Of a stretch of 13,767 bases of DNA, positions 1 to 8,579 are shown one piece after another (position 1 is the stretch's first letter; every line of letters begins with the position of its first letter). Source of the DNA: Sulfitobacter sp. GTDB lineage: Bacteria > Pseudomonadota > Alphaproteobacteria > Rhodobacterales > Rhodobacteraceae. Location of the stretch: NCBI GenBank assembly GCA_024636405.1, contig JAGXHC010000144.1:1-13767 (forward strand), read 5' to 3'. Both the position numbers and the translations under genes were made by a program. The notes beneath the pieces were generated by a model. That model had not been told where the DNA came from and ran no database searches. It was given only the letters and a program-made list of their open reading frames with translations.

Positions 1-168
1 GATCAAAAGATGGCCGGCACGGCATGGCAAGTCACGCTTGAAGACGGTAATTTGATCTGGCGGGACAATGCCGCGGGCAAGGCAAGCAACCGTGAACCGG
101 GGGCCAGCCTGCGCAGAACGGCGGCGTTGAAGGTCATCGGCTGGCTACCCGTTGAATGGCTGCTGTGA
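1..168 (+). CDS. Phospholipase D / cardiolipin synthase-like protein, C-terminal fragment
   Basis: The frame is open from the first base and stops at TGA 166-168, giving the last 55 residues of a protein whose start lies left of the window. The tail has a basic, tryptophan-containing stretch and finishes with WLPVEWLL, which resembles the C-terminus of ClsC-like phospholipase D family proteins. Enzymes of that family join or hydrolyse phosphatidyl groups at the inner membrane. The two HKD catalytic motifs that define the family would lie outside the window, so the call rests on the tail alone. The gene converges on the cytochrome c gene with a gap of 29 bases. An unrelated membrane-associated protein with a similar tail cannot be excluded. 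Confidence 0.5.
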   Translation, partial: DQKMAGTAWQVTLEDGNLIWRDNAAGKASNREPGASLRRTAALKVIGWLPVEWLL

Positions 169-197
169 GTGTGGCGGCCGGAATCTCGACCCTGTGC

Positions 198-611
198 CTA
201 TTGCTGAATGCTCTGAAGATAGGTGAGCAGTCCGGCCAGAACGCGCGGTGTCGGTGTCAAAACGCCGTCGACCTCAACCGGAACCAGATCGTCGGCCATT
301 GCGCCGCCAAATTCGGGCATCACGCGGGCAAGATGCCCCTGTTTGGGATCTCCGTAAATATAGCTCAGGGCCCGCGCTGTCGGAAACGTGCCGCCGTTGT
401 CACGGCGCAATCGCGTCAGGTCCTTGGGCTTTGGTGACAATCCCGCAGCCAACAGGCCATCCCCCCGGCCCTGCGTTCCGTGGCAGGAAATGCAGTTATC
501 GGCAAAGAACGCGGCACCGTCCGTCCGGTCAGGCATGGACGGCTCAGTGCAGGCCACCAGCCCCGCCGTCAAAATCCCTAACCCCAATGATCCCCAGACA
601 GAAGCACGCAT
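198..611 (-). CDS. Small c-type cytochrome, predicted lipoprotein
   Basis: This 137-residue protein begins with a short hydrophobic signal that ends in a lipobox, LVAC, with Cys21 as the likely lipidated residue. Export and anchoring to a membrane facing the periplasm are therefore expected. The haem-binding motif CISCH lies at residues 40-44, and Met98 in the RVMPEFGG segment is the likely distal haem ligand, so this is a monohaem class I cytochrome c. I chose the ATG at 611 because GGAG sits seven bases upstream of it; an in-frame GTG four codons earlier overlaps that ribosome binding site. A function in electron transfer is safe, but no redox partner is visible nearby. It lies 114 bases downstream of the kynureninase-like gene on the same strand and could be co-transcribed with it. 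Confidence 0.88.
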   Translation of the reverse strand: MRASVWGSLGLGILTAGLVACTEPSMPDRTDGAAFFADNCISCHGTQGRGDGLLAAGLSPKPKDLTRLRRDNGGTFPTARALSYIYGDPKQGHLARVMPEFGGAMADDLVPVEVDGVLTPTPRVLAGLLTYLQSIQQ

Positions 612-725
612 GCCGTTCTCCACTTGTTGATTTCCAGCTACCTTTTGCCTTACGGGTCGCCACCGCCATGATCCAGATCAATTTCACGGCTGAGCAGCAG
701 GCGATTGCGCCCGCTTACCGCTTGA

Positions 726-1883
726 TCACACGCGCGCAGATTTGACGCAACGCGCAAGGGCATCCTCAAGCCGACCAACCCCGGCGCTGGTCGTGCAGAT
801 GCCGGGTGAAAGCCGCAGAATGGCCCCCCGCGCATCCGCAAAGACCGCTTCCTCGCGCAGGTGCGCGACGATTGCCCCTGCCGCATCGGCACTTTCGCAG
901 CGGATCATAAGACTGCCGCCGCGCGCCCCTGATGCGCGCGGGCTGGCAAGCGGGAGGTTCAGATCATCCGCCAGCGCAATAATCCGTGCAGTCAGCGCGC
1001 CGTTATGCGCCACCATCGCGCCGCGATCCTGCGCCAAATTCCATTCCAGCGCCGACAGTGACATGGCCAGCGCCGGGATTGCCGGGGTGCCGTGGTCAAA
1101 TCGGCGGATGTCGGGCGCATAGCTGAACTGATCCAACTCCCACGAGAACGGATCGGGCTGCGAAAACCAACCGCGCAATTCCGGCGCGCAGGTTTGCAGC
1201 AGTGGGTCCGCGACATGCAAAATGCCCGCCCCGGACGTGCCGCACAGCCACTTCAGGCTGGTGGACAGGGTAAAATCCACCGCCGGCGACAGCACATCAA
1301 ACGGCAACAGCCCGGCGCCCTGCGTGATGTCCACCCCCACCAAAGTGCCCCGCGCGCGCGCCTGCGCCACCAGCGCGTTCAGATCACAGCGGTGCGAGGA
1401 CGTGGACGTCACCCACGTCAGCAATGCCAGTCCGACATCATCGCCCCACGCCGCGATCATGTCCTCATCTTCAACCCAGTTGCTTCCCTGTCGCAGCGGT
1501 ACGGTATCCAGCGTAAAACCGAACCGGTCCGCGACCCCTGCCAGCATGAAATGCAGCGACGGAAAGCAATCTTGCGCCACCAGCACACGTTTGCCCTTCA
1601 GATGCCGCGCAGGCAAAGCGCCGATCAGCGAGTAAAGCGCGGTCGTGACGTTGTCCGCCGTGGTCAGCGTGCCGTGGGGTGCGTTTATCAGGCGCGACCA
1701 GCCGTCGATGAAACGCTGTCGCAGGGGCAGGACCAGCGGCCATTGCGCATCGTCCATGCGGCACCACATATCCACATATGCCCCTGCCGCACTGCGCATA
1801 TCTTCGGCTTTGCCGGGGTATTGGCCGATGGAGTGATACAGCAAATATCCAGACCCGTCGGTGGAGGCAGAGGTGTCTTGCAC
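726..1883 (-). CDS. Kynureninase-like class V aminotransferase-fold PLP enzyme
   Basis: The product has 385 residues and the features of fold-type I class V PLP enzymes. The segment GVDITQGAG (183-191) supplies Asp185, which should bind the pyridine nitrogen, and STSLKW (207-212) supplies Lys211 as the Schiff-base lysine. Downstream, LRGWF at 236-240 and the RRFDHGTPAIP stretch at 260-270 resemble kynureninase rather than cysteine desulfurase or serine-glyoxylate aminotransferase. Substrate is unknown: kynurenine is possible but no other kynurenine-pathway gene is in view. The start is GTG at 1883 with an AAGGAA ribosome binding site six bases upstream. It lies downstream of hpaR on the same strand with a 161-base gap, so it probably has its own promoter. 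Family membership is sure, specific reaction is not. Confidence 0.75.
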   Translation of the reverse strand: MQDTSASTDGSGYLLYHSIGQYPGKAEDMRSAAGAYVDMWCRMDDAQWPLVLPLRQRFIDGWSRLINAPHGTLTTADNVTTALYSLIGALPARHLKGKRVLVAQDCFPSLHFMLAGVADRFGFTLDTVPLRQGSNWVEDEDMIAAWGDDVGLALLTWVTSTSSHRCDLNALVAQARARGTLVGVDITQGAGLLPFDVLSPAVDFTLSTSLKWLCGTSGAGILHVADPLLQTCAPELRGWFSQPDPFSWELDQFSYAPDIRRFDHGTPAIPALAMSLSALEWNLAQDRGAMVAHNGALTARIIALADDLNLPLASPRASGARGGSLMIRCESADAAGAIVAHLREEAVFADARGAILRLSPGICTTSAGVGRLEDALARCVKSARV

Positions 1884-1919
1884 AAGTGTTTCCTTTGTTA
1901 TCGGTTACAGTGGGCGGTT

Positions 1920-1939
1920 AATGCGTTTCGTAAATGCGT
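1920..1939. promoter_or_regulatory. Short direct repeat upstream of the kynureninase-like gene
   Basis: The 7-mer AATGCGT occurs at 1920-1926 and again at 1933-1939, 13 bases apart start to start. It lies 37-56 bases upstream of the GTG start of the kynureninase-like gene, in the only non-coding stretch between that gene and hpaR. It could be a regulator site, but no convincing -35/-10 pair was found and chance is possible. Confidence 0.2.
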
Positions 1940-2044
1940 CCGGGTGACAGGCCGCGTGGCTGCCAACAGACATACCCCAAGCGACACATCCGGCAACCCG
2001 GTATCAAGGCTCGCAGGACCGACTGTCTTGCGTATAGGGCGCGC

Positions 2045-2497
2045 TCAATCAAACCGGATGTCCTGCAATTCCTCCAGCAGATCAAGCAGGGTTTCCAACT
2101 TCTGGATGCCAAACTGCGCTTCGATGTTCTCGAAAATGGCACGGCTGTGTCGGCTGTGGGTTTCGATAAAGGCTTCGCCTTTGGGGGTGATGGTGACGAT
2201 GGACGTGCGCCGGTCCCGCGCGCCCGTCTTGCGCACCAGCAGCCCGTCCTTTTCCAGCGCATGAATGATCCGCGTCAGGCTGGGCAACAGCAGGCAGGCG
2301 GCCTTTGCAATGGCTGTCTGCTCCATCGGTCCGGCTTCATCGACCACCCGCAGCACACGCCATTTCTGTTCGCTGATCTGGCTGTCCGCCAACATGCCCC
2401 GGATCGGCTCCATCACCTTTTCGCGCGCCCGCAACAAGGCAATCGGCAGGGATCTGCGGGTCCTGCGCAAACTGCGATTTGGGTGAATTTCGGTCAT
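2045..2497 (-). CDS. hpaR: Homoprotocatechuate degradation operon regulator, MarR family
   Basis: The 150-residue product is a winged-helix MarR-family protein of typical HpaR length. The N-terminal RRTRRSLPIALLRAREKVM segment is characteristic of HpaR. The DNA-binding domain spans about residues 35-105, with a recognition helix near 70-82 and the wing motif DRR at 95-97. In enterobacteria HpaR represses the hpa meta-cleavage operon and is released by the aromatic substrate. Here it is transcribed divergently from hpaF, which fits the same role. I chose the ATG at 2497 because the N-terminal HpaR signature follows it directly; the longer frame to 2554 would run through the operator region. 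The ribosome binding site is weak (AAAGGG about ten bases upstream), consistent with low repressor levels. Autoregulation is likely because the candidate operator lies between the two genes. Confidence 0.9.
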   Translation of the reverse strand: MTEIHPNRSLRRTRRSLPIALLRAREKVMEPIRGMLADSQISEQKWRVLRVVDEAGPMEQTAIAKAACLLLPSLTRIIHALEKDGLLVRKTGARDRRTSIVTITPKGEAFIETHSRHSRAIFENIEAQFGIQKLETLLDLLEELQDIRFD

Positions 2498-2547
2498 GAG
2501 GTGGCCCTTTGCGATCGAAACAGCACCATAACCCGCCCATCTGGTAA

Positions 2548-2582
2548 TTGACAAGTTAAGTAGTTTTTGATTAACAAGACAA
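2548..2582. promoter_or_regulatory. Candidate HpaR operator and overlapping divergent promoters
   Basis: Two related 12-mers, TTGACAAGTTAA (2548-2559) and TTAACAAGACAA (2571-2582), are identical at 9 of 12 positions and lie 23 bases apart. The first is itself a partial palindrome of the form TTnACnnGTnAA. The first six bases are a perfect -35 box, TTGACA, and the second repeat begins 17 bases after it, where a weak -10 for hpaF would lie. Read on the other strand, TTGTCT, 17 bases and TTAACT give a similar weak pair pointing toward hpaR. The stretch is strikingly AT-rich for this window. A repressor bound here would block both directions. That HpaR binds is inferred from position. Confidence 0.5.
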
Positions 2583-2600
2583 CTAAATCAAGGAGCGTCC

Positions 2601-2989
2601 ATGCCGCATTTGCAGATCGACTATTCGCCCAATCTGGAAGCACGGCTGGACATCGCGGGTCTGTGCGCCGCCCTGCGCGATGCCGCCGCCGCAACCGGTG
2701 TTTTCCCGCTGGCCGGTATCCGTGTCCGCGCGACGGCCTGCACCCATGTGGTGATGGCTGACGGCAATCCTGACCATGGCTTTCTTGATCTGTCGGTGCG
2801 CCTGCGGGCAGGCCGCGATCTGACCACCCGCAAGGCTGCCACGGCGGCGATCTTTGCCGCAGCCGAGACCTATTGCGCCCCGGTCATGGCCACGTCATCG
2901 TTCATGCTGTCGATGGAAATGCGCGACATCGACCCCGATCTGAGCCCAAAGGCCAGTTCAATCCGCAAATACCTGCCCGGAGAGCCTGC

Positions 2990-2993
<4 letters not shown>
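2601..2993 (+). CDS. hpaF: 5-carboxymethyl-2-hydroxymuconate delta-isomerase
   Basis: This 130-residue protein isomerises 5-carboxymethyl-2-hydroxymuconate to the 2-oxo form in the cytoplasm, the third step after ring cleavage of homoprotocatechuate. It begins MPHLQIDYS, so removal of Met would leave Pro as the N-terminal catalytic base, as in the tautomerase superfamily. The FPLAGIRVRA stretch (35-44) with Arg41 and Arg43, and the following MADG (52-55), match the E. coli enzyme closely, which has about 126 residues. An AAGGAG ribosome binding site lies five bases upstream of the ATG, the best in the window. It is the first gene of the plus-strand operon, directly after the candidate HpaR operator, and overlaps hpaE by four bases (ATGA). 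Identification is firm. Confidence 0.93.
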
Positions 2994-4495
<1,502 letters not shown>

Positions 4496-4510
4496 CCGAC
4501 AGGAAATCCC

Positions 4511-5491
4511 ATGCCCATTCCCGCCCCCAATCTGAACCCGCCGTTCAACATCGTGCGCCTTAGCCACCTTTCGCTGAACGTCACCGACCTTGCATGGTCG
4601 CGCGCGTTCTACGTCGACATGCTGGGGCTGCAAGTCACCGACGAGGACGCCACACGCATCTATTTGCGCGGCCTTGAGGAACGCGGCCACCACTGTGTGA
4701 TCCTGCAACAGGCGGACCATGCCAGTGTCGGCGCCCTTGGCTTCAAGGTCTGGAGCGAGGACGACCTTGATCGCGCGTGCGCCTGGTTCGATGCGCGCGG
4801 CCTGCCTACCCGCTGGATACAACGTGCATTCATGGGCCGGGTGCTGTCGACCCGCGATCCTGCCGGTATCCCGCTGGAATTTTACGCACAGATGGACAGG
4901 CTGCCGCCGATCCATCAACAATACGCGCGGTATCATGGGGTCAAGCCGCTGCGGATCGACCATTTCAACATGTTCAGCCCTGATGTGGATGCCGCCGTGC
5001 AGTTCTATTCCGACATGGGTTTCAGGTTGACCGAATATACGCAGGACGCGCAAACCGGGCGCAGCTGGGCCGCATGGATGCACCGCAAGGGCGGCGTCCA
5101 TGATGTGGCCTTTACCAACGGCACTGGACCGCGCCTGCATCATATGGCCTTTTGGGTGCCCACGCCGCTCAATATCATTGATCTGCTCGATCTGATGGCG
5201 ACCTCTGGCTATGTCAGCCATATTGAGCGTGGACCGGGGCGGCATGGCATCTCGAACGCCTTTTTCCTCTATATCCGCGACCGGGACGGCCACCGGACAG
5301 AACTTTACTGTAGCGACTATCAAACGGTCGACCCCGATCTGGAGCCGATCAAATGGGATCTCACCGACCCGCAACGCCAGACGCTTTGGGGGGCCGCCGC
5401 CCCGCGCAGCTGGTTTGAGGAAGGGTCGACATTCGAAGGATGTGACATGACAGACAGTGACCTCACCGCGCAGCCGATCGTAGCGCCATGA
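4511..5491 (+). CDS. hpaD: 3,4-dihydroxyphenylacetate 2,3-dioxygenase, type I extradiol (VOC) class
   Basis: This 326-residue enzyme opens the homoprotocatechuate ring next to the hydroxyls with O2, giving the semialdehyde taken by HpaE. It has two glyoxalase/VOC modules, about residues 15-130 and 145-270. The metal ligands match the Brevibacterium and Arthrobacter enzymes: His151 in RIDHFNMF, His211 in RLHHMAFW and Glu264 in GHRTELYCSDY. Second-shell residues are also where expected: His197 (acid catalyst), His245 and Tyr254. The E. coli HpaD belongs to an unrelated fold, so this is the Gram-positive-like class. Fe(II) or Mn(II) cannot be told apart from sequence. AGGAAA precedes the ATG by five bases, and the stop overlaps the next start as ATGA. 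Confidence 0.93.
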   Translation: MPIPAPNLNPPFNIVRLSHLSLNVTDLAWSRAFYVDMLGLQVTDEDATRIYLRGLEERGHHCVILQQADHASVGALGFKVWSEDDLDRACAWFDARGLPTRWIQRAFMGRVLSTRDPAGIPLEFYAQMDRLPPIHQQYARYHGVKPLRIDHFNMFSPDVDAAVQFYSDMGFRLTEYTQDAQTGRSWAAWMHRKGGVHDVAFTNGTGPRLHHMAFWVPTPLNIIDLLDLMATSGYVSHIERGPGRHGISNAFFLYIRDRDGHRTELYCSDYQTVDPDLEPIKWDLTDPQRQTLWGAAAPRSWFEEGSTFEGCDMTDSDLTAQPIVAP

Positions 5492-6906
5492 ACTGGACCG
5501 AGTTTCGCACCTGGGGCCGCCGCGCGGCTGACTGGGCCTCCGATTATCACGCAGGACTGCGCGACCGGCCGGTGCGCGCCCAGACCAGACCGGGTGACAT
5601 CCTGTCGGCCCTGCCCCTGTCACCGCCCGACAAGCCGGAAAGCATCGAAGACATATTCGCCGATTTCGAAGCCACCATCGTCCCCGGCATGACCCACTGG
5701 CAGCATCCACGCTTTTTTGCGTATTTCCCGGCCAATGCCGCGCCCGTTTCCGTGCTGGCCGAGTATTTCGTCACCGCCATCGCCGCGCAGTGCATGCTGT
5801 GGCAGACATCTCCCACCGCGACTGAACTGGAAACCCGCGTCTGCGACTGGCTGCGTCAGGCCATCGGCCTGCCCGATGACTTTGCAGGGGTCATTCAGGA
5901 CAGCGCCAGCACCGCAACCCTTTGCGCCGTGCTGACCATGCGCGAAAAGATGCTGAACTGGCGCGGCAATCAGTCCGGCCTGTCCGGCGAACCGGCCTTG
6001 CGCATCTACTGCTCGGAAGAGGTCCATACCTCAATTGACCGCGCGATCTGGATTTCGGGCATCGGGTCGAACAACCTTGTGCGGATCCCGACGCAAGGGC
6101 CAACCCGGTCGATGGACCCCGTGGCCCTGCGCGCCGCCATTCAGGCCGACCGCGCGGCCGGACACCTGCCCGCCGGCATCATTGCCTGCGTCGGCGGCAC
6201 CAGCAACGGCGGCACCGATGACATCGCCGCCGTGATGGATGTGGCCAAGGCCGAGGCGCTCTATACCCATGTCGATGCCGCATGGGCCGGATCTGCCATG
6301 ATCTGCCCCGAGTTTCAGCCGCTTTGGGCAGGGGTGGAGCGTGCCGACAGTGTCGTGTTGAACCCGCATAAATGGCTGGGCGCACAGTTTGACTGCACCA
6401 CCCATTACCTGCGCAATCCCGACGATCTGGTGCGCACGCTGGCAATTCAGCCAGAGTTCCTCAAAACCCACGGCGCGGACGGGATCATCAACTATTCCGA
6501 ATGGTCCGTACCGCTTGGCCGCCGGTTCCGCGCGCTGAAACTGTGGTTCTTGATCCGGGCTCACGGGCTGGACGGGCTGCGCGAAATGATCCGCAATCAT
6601 GTCAATTGGGCGCAGGCGCTGGCCACGCGCCTGTCGGACACGCCGGATTTTGCGCTTGTGACCGCGCCGATGCTGTCGCTGTTTACCTTCCGCTACCTGC
6701 CCGACGGCACCAAGGACGCCGATGCGGTGAACCAGCAACTGGTCAGACGGATCAATGACGATGGCCGCATCTATCTTACCCAGACCCGCATCAACGGCGC
6801 CATTGCGGTGCGTTTTCAGGTCGGTGCCTTCACCGCCACGGCGGCAGATGTGGATCTGGCCTACGACGTCATCACCGAAATCGCCGCGGGGCTGGACCGG
6901 ACGTGA
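5488..6906 (+). CDS. Group II PLP-dependent aromatic amino acid decarboxylase family protein, possible aromatic acetaldehyde synthase
   Basis: The 472-residue product is a homologue of DOPA/tyrosine/tryptophan decarboxylases. Lys295 in LNPHKWLG is the Schiff-base lysine, Asp263 in HVDAAWAG binds the pyridine nitrogen, and His180 in SEEVHTS stacks on the cofactor. The HPRFFAYFPANA substrate motif (73-84) and the PLGRRFRALKLWF block (342-354) are typical. In animal DOPA decarboxylase a catalytic tyrosine lies 29 residues after the lysine, in DPLYLK; here the same ungapped position is Phe324 in QPEFLK. In plants this Tyr-to-Phe change converts decarboxylation into oxidative decarboxylation-deamination, which makes an arylacetaldehyde, ammonia, CO2 and H2O2. 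The residue binding the catechol (Thr82 in pig) is Ala82. The gene overlaps both neighbours by four bases, so it is made with the pathway enzymes and probably feeds it. A plain decarboxylase making tyramine or dopamine remains the alternative. Confidence 0.85.
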   Translation: MNWTEFRTWGRRAADWASDYHAGLRDRPVRAQTRPGDILSALPLSPPDKPESIEDIFADFEATIVPGMTHWQHPRFFAYFPANAAPVSVLAEYFVTAIAAQCMLWQTSPTATELETRVCDWLRQAIGLPDDFAGVIQDSASTATLCAVLTMREKMLNWRGNQSGLSGEPALRIYCSEEVHTSIDRAIWISGIGSNNLVRIPTQGPTRSMDPVALRAAIQADRAAGHLPAGIIACVGGTSNGGTDDIAAVMDVAKAEALYTHVDAAWAGSAMICPEFQPLWAGVERADSVVLNPHKWLGAQFDCTTHYLRNPDDLVRTLAIQPEFLKTHGADGIINYSEWSVPLGRRFRALKLWFLIRAHGLDGLREMIRNHVNWAQALATRLSDTPDFALVTAPMLSLFTFRYLPDGTKDADAVNQQLVRRINDDGRIYLTQTRINGAIAVRFQVGAFTATAADVDLAYDVITEIAAGLDRT

Positions 6907-7763
6907 GCGCGCGTTTTGCCACTGTGACCCATGCGGGCCAGCAACAATGGGGCCTGATCAGCGACGCAGGTTTTCACGCGCTCAGCCCACATCACCCCGA
7001 ATGGCCCACCCTGCGCGATGTGATTGCGGCAGATGCGCTGCACGGTCTGGCACAGGACACCTCGCGCCTTGACGTGACGCAACCGCATGGCAGTTTTCGC
7101 TATGACATCCCTGTGCCCAACCCCGAAAAGATCATCTGCGTCGGGGTCAATTTCCCCGACCGCAATGCCGAATACAAAGACGGCACCGATGCGCCACGGC
7201 ATATGTCGCTGTTCCCGCGCTTCGCGCGCAGCTTTGTCGGCCATGAGACACCGCTCACACGGCCGCCCGAATCCGAACAGTTGGATTACGAAGGCGAGAT
7301 CGCGATTGTAATCGGCACCGCAGGTCGGCGCATCCCGCAAGACCGCGCGCTGCGCCACATTGCCGCTCTGACCCTGTGCAACGAAGGCACGATCCGCGAC
7401 TGGGTCCGCCATGCGAAGTTCAACGTGACCCAAGGCAAGAATTGGGATGGGTCCGGGGCAATGGGCCCGTGGCTGGTGCCCTTTTCCCAAGACAGCCAGA
7501 TCACGGATGTCGCACTGGAAACCCGCGTCAACGGCACGCAGCGGCAAAGCGACCGCACCTGTCGGATGCTGTTCCCGGTGGCACAGCAGATCGCCTATAT
7601 CTCGACCTTCACGACGCTGGTGCCGGGCGATATCATCGTGACAGGCACCCCCACCGGGGCCGGTGCCCGCGCTGACCCGCCGGTCTGGCTGGTGCCCGGC
7701 GACATGATCGAGGTGCGCGCAGAGGGCATCGGCACCCTGCGCAACGGCGTCGCGGACGCATGA
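6903..7763 (+). CDS. hpaG: Single-domain fumarylacetoacetate hydrolase family protein, HpaG-like decarboxylase/isomerase
   Basis: The 286-residue protein belongs to the fumarylacetoacetate hydrolase superfamily. Its N-terminal 70 residues form a short lead domain, and a single catalytic domain follows. Metal ligands are Glu130 and Glu132 in DYEGEIAIVIG and probably Glu161 in CNEGTIRDW, where most HpaG proteins have Asp. GDIIVTGTPTG (242-252) is the family signature near the C-terminus. By position it should decarboxylate 5-carboxymethyl-2-oxo-hex-3-ene-1,6-dioate and isomerise the product for HpaH. E. coli uses a two-domain protein of about 430 residues for these steps; here only one domain is encoded. 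The GTG start at 6903 overlaps the preceding stop as GTGA, and the stop overlaps hpaH as ATGA. The family is certain, the exact step inferred from the operon. Confidence 0.85.
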   Translation: MSARFATVTHAGQQQWGLISDAGFHALSPHHPEWPTLRDVIAADALHGLAQDTSRLDVTQPHGSFRYDIPVPNPEKIICVGVNFPDRNAEYKDGTDAPRHMSLFPRFARSFVGHETPLTRPPESEQLDYEGEIAIVIGTAGRRIPQDRALRHIAALTLCNEGTIRDWVRHAKFNVTQGKNWDGSGAMGPWLVPFSQDSQITDVALETRVNGTQRQSDRTCRMLFPVAQQIAYISTFTTLVPGDIIVTGTPTGAGARADPPVWLVPGDMIEVRAEGIGTLRNGVADA

Positions 7764-8560
7764 CCCCCGATCAGATCTGCGCCGCCGCTCTGGCACTGGT
7801 GACCGCTGAACGAACGCGCACGCAATGTGGCCTGCTCAGCCAACAATATCCGGGCATGACGCTGGCAGACGCCTATGCCATCCAGGCCGCCTTCGTGGCG
7901 CAGAAAAAGGCAGCGGGCGCGCGTGTCATTGGCTGGAAAATCGGCCTGACCAGCCGCGCAATGCAACAGGCGCTGAACATCACGACACCCGACAGCGGTG
8001 TTTTGCTGGATGACATGCTGTTTCACACCGGCGACACGGTGCCCGAAGGCCGCTTTATCCAGCCCCGGATCGAGGCGGAAATTGCTTTCGTGATGAAGTC
8101 CGCGCTGCACGGCAAAGATGTCTCGCGTGACGATGTAATCGCGGCCACGGAACACGTAGCACCCGCGTTGGAAATCCTGGATACCCGCATCCTGCGCGCG
8201 GACCCGGCCACCGGCAAAGCGCGCATCATCACCGACACGGTATCAGACAACGCCGCCAACGCGGGCATCGTGCTGGGCGATGCGCGGCACAAGGTCGGCG
8301 CGCTGGATCTGCGCTGGACGGGTGCGATCGTGAAACGCGGCGGCGTGGTGGAGGAAACCGGGCTGGGCGCAGGGGTGCTGGACGGTCCGGTGACCGGCAT
8401 TGTGTGGCTGGTGCACCGGTTGGCCGACTACGGCAGCGGTCTCAGCGCGGGTGATATCGTGCTGTCCGGTTCTTTCATCCGCCCCGTAGAGGCGCCGCCG
8501 GGGTCCGACTTTGACGCGGATTTTGGCCCCTTCGGCACCGTCTCGCTCAGCTTTGGCTGA
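7760..8560 (+). CDS. hpaH: 2-oxo-hept-4-ene-1,7-dioate hydratase
   Basis: The 266-residue product matches the length of E. coli HpaH/HpcG (267). It adds water to 2-oxohept-4-ene-1,7-dioate to give 4-hydroxy-2-oxoheptanedioate, the substrate of the aldolase HpaI. The metal-binding acids are Glu105 and Glu107 in QPRIEAEIAF and Glu138 in LEILDTR, close to the numbering of the E. coli enzyme. VIGWKIGLTS (56-65) is a further hallmark of this hydratase family, which also includes the 2-hydroxypentadienoate hydratases. It is the last gene of the operon, with its ATG overlapping the hpaG stop. No aldolase follows: the next gene faces it from the other strand 19 bases away. Confidence 0.92.
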   Translation: MTPDQICAAALALVTAERTRTQCGLLSQQYPGMTLADAYAIQAAFVAQKKAAGARVIGWKIGLTSRAMQQALNITTPDSGVLLDDMLFHTGDTVPEGRFIQPRIEAEIAFVMKSALHGKDVSRDDVIAATEHVAPALEILDTRILRADPATGKARIITDTVSDNAANAGIVLGDARHKVGALDLRWTGAIVKRGGVVEETGLGAGVLDGPVTGIVWLVHRLADYGSGLSAGDIVLSGSFIRPVEAPPGSDFDADFGPFGTVSLSFG

Positions 8561-8562
8561 GC
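8545..8562. terminator. Perfect hairpin at the end of hpaH
   Basis: A 7-base stem with a 4-base loop, GCTCAGC-TTTG-GCTGAGC, spans the hpaH stop codon at 8558-8560 and lies between two convergent genes. There is no run of T on either side, so it is not a standard intrinsic terminator. It may stall polymerase or protect 3' ends, or be chance. Confidence 0.3.
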
Positions 8563-8579
8563 AACGTCAGACGACCCAG

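Noticed and set aside
1092..2264. 390-codon open frame on the plus strand
   Set aside because: It is antisense to the kynureninase-like gene and hpaR, with low-complexity basic composition and no family resemblance.
6861..7796. 311-codon open frame on the minus strand
   Set aside because: It is antisense to hpaG, which has the full set of metal ligands and exact 4-base overlaps with its neighbours.
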